Positions 22,701-34,700 of a stretch of DNA of 64,000 nucleotides are shown piece after piece (the first letter of the stretch is position 1; the number at the start of each line of letters is the position of its first letter). The notes under the pieces were generated by a model. It saw nothing but the letters and a program-made list of their open reading frames with translations. It was not told the DNA's origin and made no database searches. Origin of the DNA: Glandiceps talaboti (lineage: Eukaryota > Hemichordata > Enteropneusta > Spengelidae); the NCBI RefSeq assembly GCF_964340395.1, contig NC_135569.1, forward strand, positions 739,001-803,000, read 5' to 3'. The translations under genes and the position numbers were made by a program.

Positions 22701-25700
22701 AGAGCAGTGCTTGTTGGAAGACTTGTTGTTGAAATTGGTTCAGCTGTGCTTGGTGTTGATTCTGCAGTGCTGTCAGTTTGTTGGATTATTGTCACCTCTA
22801 GTGATGAAAGAGTCGGTTGAGTAGTTGAATCAGTTTGAAGTGTTGTCGCTGTTTGAATAACAGTTGTCAAAATTGGCTCAGTTGATGCTGAAGGTGTTGT
22901 TGAACTTGCAGCCTCTGTTTCTGTTGTTGGCTGTGTCGTCACTGCTTGAGTTAGAGTAGTTTTTGTGTCTTCAAGTGAAGTGGTGGTTGTGTCTTGTTGA
23001 GTTGTATCTGCAGTCACGGTGGTAGGCAATGAGGAACTAGTACTTGCAGATGACTCTAGAGCAGTGCTTGTTGGAAGACTTGTTGTTGAAATTGGTTCAG
23101 CTGTGCTTGGTGTTGATTCTGCAGTGCTGTCAGTTTGTTGGATTGTTGTCACCTCTAGTGATGAAAGAGTCGGTTGAGTAGTTGAATCAGTTTGAAGTGT
23201 TGTCGCTGTTTGAATAACAGTTGTCAAAATTGGCTCAGTTGATGCTGAAGGTGTTGTTGAACTTGCAGTCTCTGTTTCTGTTGTTGGCTGTGTCGTCACT
23301 GCTTGAGTTAGAGTAGTTTGGGGAGTGGATGATATAGTTGTGTCTTCAAGTGAAGTGGTGGTTGTGTCTTGTTGAGTTGTATCTGCAGTCACGGTGGTAG
23401 GCAATGAGGAACTGGTACTTGCAGATGACTCTAGAGCAGTGCTTGTTGGTAGACTTGTTGTTGAAATTGGTTCAGCTGTGCTTGGTGTTGATTCTGCAGT
23501 GCTGTCAGTTTGTTGGATTGTTGTCACCTCTAGTGATGAAAGAGTCGGTTGAATAGTTGAATCAGTTTGAAGTGTTGTCGCTGTTTGAATAACAGTTGTC
23601 AAAATTGGTTCAGTTGATGCTGAAGGTGTTGTTGAACTTGCAGTCTCTGTTTCTGTTGTTGGCTGTGTCGTCACTGCTTGAGTTAGAGTAGTTTGGGGAG
23701 TGGATGATATAGTTGTGTCTTCAAGTGAAGTGGTGGTTGTGTCTTGTTGAGTTGTATCTGCAGTCACGGTGGTAGGCAATGAGGAACTGGTACTTGCAGA
23801 TGATTCTAGAGCAGTGCTTGTTGGAAGACTTGTTGTTGAAATTGGTTCAGCTGTGCTTGGTGTTGATTCTGCAGTGCTGTCAGTTTGTTGGATTGTTGTC
23901 ACCTCTAGTGATGAAAGAGTCGGTTGAGTAGTTGAATCAGTTTGAAGTGTTGTCGCTGTTTGAATAACAGTTGTCAAAATTGGCTCAGTTGACGCTGAAG
24001 GTGTTGTTGAACTTGCAGTCTCTGTTTCTGTTGTTGGCTGTGTCGTAACTGCTTGAGTTAGAGTAGTTTGGGGAGTGGATGATATAGTTGTGTCTTCAAG
24101 TGAAGTGGTGGTTGTGTCTTGTTGAGTTGTATCTGCAGTCACGGTGGTAGGCAATGAGGAACTGGTACTTGCAGATGACTCTAGAGCAGTGCTTGTTGGA
24201 AGACTTGTTGTTGAAATTGGTTCAGCTGTGCTTGGTGTTGATTCTGCAGTGCTGTCAGTTTGTTGGATTGTTGTCACCTCTAGTGATGAAAGAGTCGGTT
24301 GAGTAGTTGAATCAGTTTGAAGTGTTGTCGCTGTTTGAATAACAGTTGTCAAAATTGGCTCAGTTGACGCTGAAGGTGTTGTTGAACTTGCAGTCTCTGT
24401 TTCTGTTGTTGGCTGTGTCGTCACTGCTTGAGTTAGAGTAGTTTGGGGAGTGGATGATATAGTTGTGTCTTCAAGTGAAGTGGTGGTTGTGTCTTGTTGA
24501 GTTGTATCTGCAGTCACGGTGGTAGGCAATGAGGAACTGGTACTTGCAGATGACTCTAGAGCAGTGCTTGTTGAAAAACTTGTTGTTGAAATTGGTTCAG
24601 CTGTGCTTGGTGTTGATTCTGCAGTGCTGTCAGTTTGTTGGATTGTTGTCACCTCTAGTGATGAAAGAGTCGGTTGAGTTGTTGAATCAGTTTGAAGTGT
24701 TGTCGCTGTTTGAATAACAGTTGTCAAAATTGGCTCAGTTGACGCTGAAGGTGTTGTTGAACTTGCAGTCTCTGTTTCTGTTGTTGGCTGTGTCGTCACT
24801 GCTTGAGTTAGAGTAGTTTGGGGAGTGGATGATATAGTTGTGTCTTCAAGTGAAGTGGTGGTTGTGTCTTGTTGAGTTGTATCTGCAGTCACGGTGGTAG
24901 GCAATGAGGAACTGGTACTTGCAGATGACTCTAGAGCAGTGCTTGTTGGAAGACTTGTTGTTGAAATTGGTTCAGCTGTGCTTGGTGTTGATTCTGCAGT
25001 GCTGTCAGTTTGTTGGATTGTTGTCACCTCTAGTGATGAAAGAGTCGGTTGAGTAGTTGAATCAGTTTGAAGTGTTGTCGCTGTTTGAATAACAGTTGTC
25101 AAAATTGGCTCAGTTGATGCTGAAGGTGTTGTTGAACTTGCAGCCTCTGTTTCTGTTGTTGGCTGTGTCGTCACTGCTTGAGTTAGAGTAGTTTGGGGAG
25201 TGGATGATATAGTTGTGTCTTCAAGTGAAGTGGTGGTTGTGTCTTGTTGAGTTGTATCTGCAGTCACGGTGGTAGGCAATGAGGAACTGGTACTTGCAGA
25301 TGACTCTAGAGCAGTGCTTGTTGGAAGACTTGTTGTTGAAATTGGTTCAGCTGTGCTTGGTGTTGATTCTGCAGTGCTGTCAGTTTGTTGGATTGTTGTC
25401 ACCTCTAGTGATGAAAGAGTCGGTTGAGTAGTTGAATCAGTTTGAAGTGTTGTCGCTGTTTGAATAACAGTTGTCAAAATTGGCTCAGTTGATGCTGAAG
25501 GTGTTGTTGAACTTGCAGCCTCTGTTTCTGTTGTTGGCTGTGTCGTCACTGCTTGAGTTAGAGTAGTTTGGGGAGTGGATGATATAGTTGTGTCTTCAAG
25601 TGAAGTGGTGGTTGTGTCTTGTTGAGTTGTATCTGCAGTCACGGTGGTAGGCAATGAGGAACTGGTACTTGCAGATGACTCTAGAGCAGTGCTTGTTGGA

Positions 25701-28700
25701 AGACTTGTTGTTGAAATTGGTTCAGCTGTGCTTGGTGTTGATTCTGCAGTGCTGTCAGTTTGTTGGATTGTTGTAACCTCTAGTGATGAAAGAGTCGGTT
25801 GAGTAGTTGAATCAGTTTGAAGTGTTGTCGCTGTTTGAATAACAGTTGTCAAAATTGGCTCAGTTGACGCTGAAGGTGTTGTTGAACTTGCAGTCTCTGT
25901 TTCTGTTGTTGGCTGTGTCGTCACTGCTTGAGTTAGAGTAGTTTGGGGAGTGGATGATATAGTTGTGTCTTCAAGTGAAGTGGTGGTTGTGTCTTGTTGG
26001 GTTGTATCTGCAGTCACGGTGGTAGGCAATGAGGAACTGGTACTTGCAGATGACTCTAGAGCAGTGCTTGTTGGAGGACTTGTTGTTGAAATTGGTTCAG
26101 CTGTGCTTGGTGTTGATTCTGCAGTGCTGTCAGTTTGTTGGATTGTTGTCACCTCTAGTGATGAAAGAGTCGGTTGAGTTGTTGAATCAGTTTGAAGTGT
26201 TATCGCTGTTTGAATAACAGTTGTCAAAATTGGCTCAGTTGACGCTGAAGGTGTTGTTGAACTTGCAGTCTCTGTTTCTGTTGTTGGCTGTGTCGTCACT
26301 GCTTGAGTTAGAGTAGTTTGGGGAGTGGATGATATAGTTGTGTCTTCAAGTGAAGTAGTGGTTGTGTCTTGTTGAGTTGTATCTGCAGTCACGGTGGTAG
26401 GCAATGAGGAACTGGTACTTGCAGATGACTCTAGAGCAGTGCTTGTTGGAAGACTTGTTGTTGAAATTGGTTCAGCTGTGCTTGGTGTTGATTCTGCAGT
26501 GCTGTCAGTTTGTTGGATTGTTGTCACCTCTAGTGATGAAAGAGTCGGTTGAGTAGTTGAATCAGTTTGAAGTGTTGTCGCTGTTTGAATAACAGTTGTC
26601 AAAATTGGCTCAGTTGATGCTGAAGGTGTTGTTGAACTTGCAGCCTCTGTTTCTGTTGTTGGCTGTGTCGTCACTGCTTGAGTTAGAGTAGTTTGGGGAG
26701 TGGATGATATAGTTGTGTCTTCAAGTGAAGTGGTGGTTGTGTCTTGTTGAGTTGTATCTGCAGTCACGGTGGTAGGCAATGAGGAACTGGTACTTGCAGA
26801 TGACTCTAGAGCAGTGCTTGTTGGAAGACTTGTTGTTGAAATTGGTTCAGCTGTGCTTGGTGTTGATTCTGCAGTGCTGTCAGTTTGTTGGATTGTTGTC
26901 ACCTCTAGTGATGAAAGAGTCGGTTGAGTAGTTGAATCAGTTTGAAGTGTTGTCGCTGTTTGAATAACAGTTGTCAAAATTGGCTCAGTTGATGCTGAAG
27001 GTGTTGTTGAACTTGCAGCCTCTGTTTCTGTTGTTGGCTGTGTCGTCACTGCTTGAGTTAGAGTAGTTTGGGGAGTGGATGATATAGTTGTGTCTTCAAG
27101 TGAAGTGGTGGTTGTGTCTTGTTGAGTTGTATCTGCAGTCACGGTGGTAGGCAATGAGGAACTGGTACTTGCAGATGACTCTAGAGCAGTGCTTGTTGGA
27201 GGACTTGTTGTTGAAATTGGTTCAGCTGTGCTTGGTGTTGATTCTGCAGTGCTGTCAGTTTGTTGGATTGTTGTCACCTCTAGTGATGAAAGAGTCGGTT
27301 GAGTTGTTGAATCAGTTTGAAGTGTTGTCGCTGTTTGAATAACAGTTGTCAAAATTGGCTCAGTTGACGCTGAAGGTGTTGTTGAACTTGCAGTCTCTGT
27401 TTCTGTTGTTGGCTGTGTCGTCACTGCTTGAGTTAGAGTAGTTTGGGGAGTGGATGATATAGTTGTGTCTTCAAGTGAAGTAGTGGTTGTGTCTTGTTGA
27501 GTTGTATCTGCAGTCACGGTGGTAGGCAATGAGGAACTGGTACTTGCAGATGACTCTAGAGCAGTGCTTGTTGGAAGACTTGTTGTTGAAATTGGTTCAG
27601 CTGTGCTTGGTGTTGATTCTGCAGTGCTGTCAGTTTGTTGGATTGTTGTCACCTCTAGTGATGAAAGAGTCGGTTGAGTAGTTGAATCAGTTTGAAGTGT
27701 TGTCGCTGTTTGAATAACAGTTGTCAAAATTGGCTCAGTTGATGCTGAAGGTGTTGTTGAACTTGCAGTCTCTGTTTCTGTTGTTGGCTGTGTCGTCACT
27801 GCTTGAGTTAGAGTAGTTTGGGGAGTGGATGATATAGTTGTGTCTTCAAGTGAAGTGGTGGTTGTGTCTTGTTGAGTTGTATCTGCAGTCACGGTGGTAG
27901 GCAATGAGGAACTGGTACTTGCAGATGACTCTAGAGCAGTGCTTGTTGGTAGACTTGTTGTTGAAATTGGTTCAGCTGTGCTTGGTGTTGATTCTGCAGT
28001 GCTGTCAGTTTGTTGGATTGTTGTCACCTCTAGTGATGAAAGAGTCGGTTGAATAGTTGAATCAGTTTGAAGTGTTGTCGCTGTTTGAATAACAGTTGTC
28101 AAAATTGGCTCAGTTGATGCTGAAGGTGTTGTTGAACTTGCAGTCTCTGTTTCTGTTGTTGGCTGTGTCGTCACTGCTTGAGTTAGAGTAGTTTGGGGAG
28201 TGGATGATATAGTTGTGTCTTCAAGTGAAGTGGTGGTTGTGTCTTGTTGGGTTGTATCTGCAGTCACGGTGGTAGGCAATGAGGAACTGGTACTTGCAGA
28301 TGACTCTAGAGCAGTGCTTGTTGGAGGACTTGTTGTTGAAATTGGTTCAGCTGTGCTTGGTGTTGATTCTGCAGTGCTGTCAGTTTGTTGGATTGTTGTC
28401 ACCTCTAGTGATGAAAGAGTCGGTTGAGTTGTTGAATCAGTTTGAAGTGTTATCGCTGTTTGAATAACAGTTGTCAAAATTGGCTCAGTTGACGCTGAAG
28501 GTGTTGTTGAACTTGCAGTCTCTGTTTCTGTTGTTGGCTGTGTCGTCACTGCTTGAGTTAGAGTAGTTTGGGGAGTGGATGATATAGTTGTGTCTTCAAG
28601 TGAAGTAGTGGTTGTGTCTTGTTGAGTTGTATCTGCAGTCACGGTGGTAGGCAATGAGGAACTGGTACTTGCAGATGACTCTAGAGCAGTGCTTGTTGGA

Positions 28701-31700
28701 AGACTTGTTGTTGAAATTGGTTCAGCTGTGCTTGGTGTTGATTCTGCAGTGCTGTCAGTTTGTTGGATTGTTGTCACCTCTAGTGATGAAAGAGTCGGTT
28801 GAGTAGTTGAATCAGTTTGAAGTGTTGTCGCTGTTTGAATAACAGTTGTCAAAATTGGCTCAGTTGATGCTGAAGGTGTTGTTGAACTTGCAGCCTCTGT
28901 TTCTGTTGTTGGCTGTGTCGTCACTGCTTGAGTTAGAGTAGTTTGGGGAGTGGATGATATAGTTGTGTCTTCAAGTGAAGTGGTGGTTGTGTCTTGTTGA
29001 GTTGTATCTGCAGTCACGGTGGTAGGCAATGAGGAACTGGTACTTGCAGATGACTCTAGAGCAGTGCTTGTTGGAAGACTTGTTGTTGAAATTGGTTCAG
29101 CTGTGCTTGGTGTTGATTCTGCAGTGCTGTCAGTTTGTTGGATTGTTGTCACCTCTAGTGATGAAAGAGTCGGTTGAGTAGTTGAATCAGTTTGAAGTGT
29201 TGTCGCTGTTTGAATAACAGTTGTCAAAATTGGCTCAGTTGATGCTGAAGGTGTTGTTGAACTTGCAGCCTCTGTTTCTGTTGTTGGCTGTGTCGTCACT
29301 GCTTGAGTTAGAGTAGTTTGGGGAGTGGATGATATAGTTGTGTCTTCAAGTGAAGTGGTGGTTGTGTCTTGTTGAGTTGTATCTGCAGTCACGGTGGTAG
29401 GCAATGAGGAACTGGTACTTGCAGATGACTCTAGAGCAGTGCTTGTTGGAGGACTTGTTGTTGAAATTGGTTCAGCTGTGCTTGGTGTTGATTCTGCAGT
29501 GCTGTCAGTTTGTTGGATTGTTGTCACCTCTAGTGATGAAAGAGTCGGTTGAGTTGTTGAATCAGTTTGAAGTGTTGTCGCTGTTTGAATAACAGTTGTC
29601 AAAATTGGCTCAGTTGACGCTGAAGGTGTTGTTGAACTTGCAGTCTCTGTTTCTGTTGTTGGCTGTGTCGTCACTGCTTGAGTTAGAGTAGTTTGGGGAG
29701 TGGATGATATAGTTGTGTCTTCAAGTGAAGTAGTGGTTGTGTCTTGTTGAGTTGTATCTGCAGTCACGGTGGTAGGCAATGAGGAACTGGTACTTGCAGA
29801 TGACTCTAGAGCAGTGCTTGTTGGAAGACTTGTTGTTGAAATTGGTTCAGCTGTGCTTGGTGTTGATTCTGCAGTGCTGTCAGTTTGTTGGATTGTTGTC
29901 ACCTCTAGTGATGAAAGAGTCGGTTGAGTAGTTGAATCAGTTTGAAGTGTTGTCGCTGTTTGAATAACAGTTGTCAAAATTGGCTCAGTTGATGCTGAAG
30001 GTGTTGTTGAACTTGCAGTCTCTGTTTCTGTTGTTGGCTGTGTCGTCACTGCTTGAGTTAGAGTAGTTTGGGGAGTGGATGATATAGTTGTGTCTTCAAG
30101 TGAAGTGGTGGTTGTGTCTTGTTGAGTTGTATCTGCAGTCACGGTGGTAGGCAATGAGGAACTGGTACTTGCAGATGACTCTAGAGCAGTGCTTGTTGGT
30201 AGACTTGTTGTTGAAATTGGTTCAGCTGTGCTTGGTGTTGATTCTGCAGTGCTGTCAGTTTGTTGGATTGTTGTCACCTCTAGTGATGAAAGAGTCGGTT
30301 GAATAGTTGAATCAGTTTGAAGTGTTGTCGCTGTTTGAATAACAGTTGTCAAAATTGGCTCAGTTGATGCTGAAGGTGTTGTTGAACTTGCAGTCTCTGT
30401 TTCTGTTGTTGGCTGTGTCGTCACTGCTTGAGTTAGAGTAGTTTGGGGAGTGGATGATATAGTTGTGTCTTCAAGTGAAGTGGTGGTTGTGTCTTGTTGA
30501 GTTGTATCTGCAGTCACGGTGGTAGGCAATGAGGAACTGGTACTTGCAGATGATTCTAGAGCAGTGCTTGTTGGAAGACTTGTTGTTGAAATTGGTTCAG
30601 CTGTGCTTGGTGTTGATTCTGCAGTGCTGTCAGTTTGTTGGATTGTTGTCACCTCTAGTGATGAAAGAGTCGGTTGAGTAGTTGAATCAGTTTGAAGTGT
30701 TGTCGCTGTTTGAATAACAGTTGTCAAAATTGGCTCAGTTGACGCTGAAGGTGTTGTTGAACTTGCAGTCTCTGTTTCTGTTGTTGGCTGTGTCGTAACT
30801 GCTTGAGTTAGAGTAGTTTGGGGAGTGGATGATATAGTTGTGTCTTCAAGTGAAGTGGTGGTTGTGTCTTGTTGAGTTGTATCTGCAGTCACGGTGGTAG
30901 GCAATGAGGAACTGGTACTTGCAGATGACTCTAGAGCAGTGCTTGTTGGAAGACTTGTTGTTGAAATTGGTTCAGCTGTGCTTGGTGTTGATTCTGCAGT
31001 GCTGTCAGTTTGTTGGATTGTTGTCACCTCTAGTGATGAAAGAGTCGGTTGAGTAGTTGAATCAGTTTGAAGTGTTGTCGCTGTTTGAATAACAGTTGTC
31101 AAAATTGGCTCAGTTGACGCTGAAGGTGTTGTTGAACTTGCAGTCTCTGTTTCTGTTGTTGGCTGTGTCGTCACTGCTTGAGTTAGAGTAGTTTGGGGAG
31201 TGGATGATATAGTTGTGTCTTCAAGTGAAGTGGTGGTTGTGTCTTGTTGAGTTGTATCTGCAGTCACGGTGGTAGGCAATGAGGAACTGGTACTTGCAGA
31301 TGACTCTAGAGCAGTGCTTGTTGAAAAACTTGTTGTTGAAATTGGTTCAGCTGTGCTTGGTGTTGATTCTGCAGTGCTGTCAGTTTGTTGGATTGTTGTC
31401 ACCTCTAGTGATGAAAGAGTCGGTTGAGTAGTTGAATCAGTTTGAAGTGTTGTCGCTGTTTGAATAACAGTTGTCAAAATTGGCTCAGTTGACGCTGAAG
31501 GTGTTGTTGAACTTGCAGTCTCTGTTTCTGTTGTTGGCTGTGTCGTCACTGCTTGAGTTAGAGTAGTTTGGGGAGTGGATGATATAGTTGTGTCTTCAAG
31601 TGAAGTGGTGGTTGTGTCTTGTTGAGTTGTATCTGCAGTCACGGTGGTAGGCAATGAGGAACTGGTACTTGCAGATGACTCTAGAGCAGTGCTTGTTGGT

Positions 31701-34700
31701 AGACTTGTTGTTGAAATTGGTTCAGCTGTGCTTGGTGTTGATTCTGCAGTGCTGTCAGTTTGTTGGATTGTTGTCACCTCTAGTGATGAAAGAGTCGGTT
31801 GAATAGTTGAATCAGTTTGAAGTGTTGTCGCTGTTTGAATAACCTTTGTCAAAATTGGCTCAGTTGATGCTGAAGGTGTTGTTGAACTTGCAGCCTCTGT
31901 TTCTGTTGTTGGCTGTGTCGTCACTGCTTGAGTTAGAGTAGTTTGGGGAGTGGATGATATAGTTGTGTCTTCAAGTGAAGTGGTGGTTGTGTCTTGTTGA
32001 GTTGTATCTGCAGTCACGGTGGTAGGCAATGAGGAACTGGTACTTGCAGATGATTCTAGAGCAGTGCTTGTTGGAAGACTTGTTGTTGAAATTGGTTCAG
32101 CTGTGCTTGGTGTTGATTCTGCAGTGCTGTCAGTTTGTTGGATTGTTGTCACCTCTAGTGATGAAAGAGTCGGTTGAGTAGTTGAATCAGTTTGAAGTGT
32201 TGTCGCTGTTTGAATAACAGTTGTCAAAATTGGCTCAGTTGACGCTGAAGGTGTTGTTGAACTTGCAGTCTCTGTTTCTGTTGTTGGCTGTGTCGTCACT
32301 GCTTGAGTTAGAGTAGTTTGGGGAGTGGATGATATAGTTGTGTCTTCAAGTGAAGTGGTGGTTGTGTCTTGTTGAGTTGTATCTGCAGTCACGGTGGTAG
32401 GCAATGAGGAACTGGTACTTGCAGATGACTCTAGAGCAGTGCTTGTTGGAAGACTTGTTGTTGAAATTGGTTCAGCTGTGCTTGGTGTTGATTCTGCAGT
32501 GCTGTCAGTTTGTTGGATTGTTGTCACCTCTAGTGATGAAAGAGTCGGTTGAGTAGTTGAATCAGTTTGAAGTGTTGTCGCTGTTTGAATAACAGTTGTC
32601 AAAATTGGCTCAGTTGATGCTGAAGGTGTTGTTGAACTTGCAGCCTCTGTTTCTGTTGTTGGCTGTGTCGTCACTGCTTGAGTTAGAGTAGTTTGGGGAG
32701 TGGATGATATAGTTGTGTCTTCAAGTGAAGTGGTGGTTGTGTCTTGTTGAGTTGTATCTGCAGTCACGGTGGTAGGCAATGAGGAACTGGTACTTGCAGA
32801 TGACTCTAGAGCAGTGCTTGTTGGAGGACTTGTTGTTGAAATTGGTTCAGCTGTGCTTGGTGTTGATTCTGCAGTGCTGTCAGTTTGTTGGATTGTTGTC
32901 ACCTCTAGTGATGAAAGAGTCGGTTGAGTTGTTGAATCAGTTTGAAGTGTTGTCGCTGTTTGAATAACAGTTGTCAAAATTGGCTCAGTTGACGCTGAAG
33001 GTGTTGTTGAACTTGCAGCCTCTGTTTCTGTTGTTGGCTGTGTCGTCACTGCTTGAGTTAGAGTAGTTTGGGGAGTGGATGATATAGTTGTGTCTTCAAG
33101 TGAAGTAGTGGTTGTGTCTTGTTGAGTTGTATCTGCAGTCACGGTGGTAGGCAATGAGGAACTGGTACTTGCAGATGACTCTAGAGCAGTGCTTGTTGGA
33201 AGACTTGTTGTTGAAATTGGTTCAGCTGTGCTTGGTGTTGATTCTGCAGTGCTGTCAGTTTGTTGGATTGTTGTCACCTCTAGTGATGAAAGAGTCGGTT
33301 GAGTAGTTGAATCAGTTTGAAGTGTTGTCGCTGTTTGAATAACAGTTGTCAAAATTGGCTCAGTTGATGCTGAAGGTGTTGTTGAACTTGCAGTCTCTGT
33401 TTCTGTTGTTGGTTGTGTCGTCACTGCTTGAGTTAGAGTAGTTTGGGGAGTGGATGATATAGTTGTGTCTTCAAGTGAAGTAGTGGTTGTGTCTTGTTGA
33501 GTTGTATCTGCAGTCACGGTGGTAGGCAATGAGGAACTGGTACTTGCAGATGACTCTAGAGCAGTGCTTGTTGGAGGACTTGTTGTTGAAATTGGTTCAG
33601 CTGTGCTTGGTGTTGATTCTGCAGTGCTGTCAGTTTGTTGGATTGTTGTCACCTCTAGTGATGAAAGAGTCGGTTGAGTAGTTGAATCAGTTTGAAGTGT
33701 TGTCGCTGTTTGAATAACAGTTGTCAAAATTGGCTCAGTTGATGCTGAAGGTGTTGTTGAACTTGCAGTCTCTGTTTCTGTTGTTGGCTGTGTCGTCACT
33801 GCTTGAGTTAGAGTAGTTTGGGGAGTGGATGATATAGTTGTGTCTTCAAGTGAAGTGGTGGTTGTGTCTTGTTGAGTTGTATCTGCAGTCACGGTGGTAG
33901 GCAATGAGGAACTGGTACTTGCAGATGACTCTAGAGCAGTGCTTGTTGGAAGACTTGTTGTTGAAATTGGTTCAGCTGTGCTTGGTGTTGATTCTGCAGT
34001 GCTGTCAGTTTGTTGGATTGTTGTCACCTCTAGTGATGAAAGAGTCTGTTGAGTAGTTGAATCAGTTTGAAGTGTTGTCGCTGTTTGAATAACAGTTGTC
34101 AAAATTGGCTCAGTTGATGCTGAAGGTGTTGTTGAACTTGCAGCCTCTGTTTCTGTTGTTGGCTGTGTCGTCACTGCTTGAGTTAGAGTAGTTTGGGGAA
34201 TGGATGATATAGTTGTGTCTTCAAGTGAAGTGGTGGTTGTGTCTTGTTGAGTTGTATCTGCAGTCACGGTGGTAGGCAATGAGGAACTGGTACTTGCAGA
34301 TGACTCTAGAGCAGCGCTTGTTGGAAGACTTGTTGTTGAAATTGGTTCAGCTGTGCTTGGTGTTGATTCTGCAGTGCTGTCAGTTTGTTGGATTGTTGTC
34401 ACCTCTAGTGATGAAAGAGTCGGTTGAGTAGTTGAATCAGTTTGAAGTGTTGTCGCTGTTTGAATAACAGTTGTCAAAATTGGCTCAGTTGATGCTGAAG
34501 GTGTTGTTGAACTTGCAGCCTCTGTTTCTGTTGTTGGCTGTGTCGTCACTGCTTGAGTTAGAGTAGTTTTTGTGTCTTCAAGTGAAGTGGTGGTTGTGTC
34601 TTGTTGAGTTGTATCTGCAGTCACGGTGGTAGGCAATGAGGAACTAGTACTTGCAGATGACTCTAGAGCAGTGCTTGTTGGAAGACTTGTTGTTGAAATT

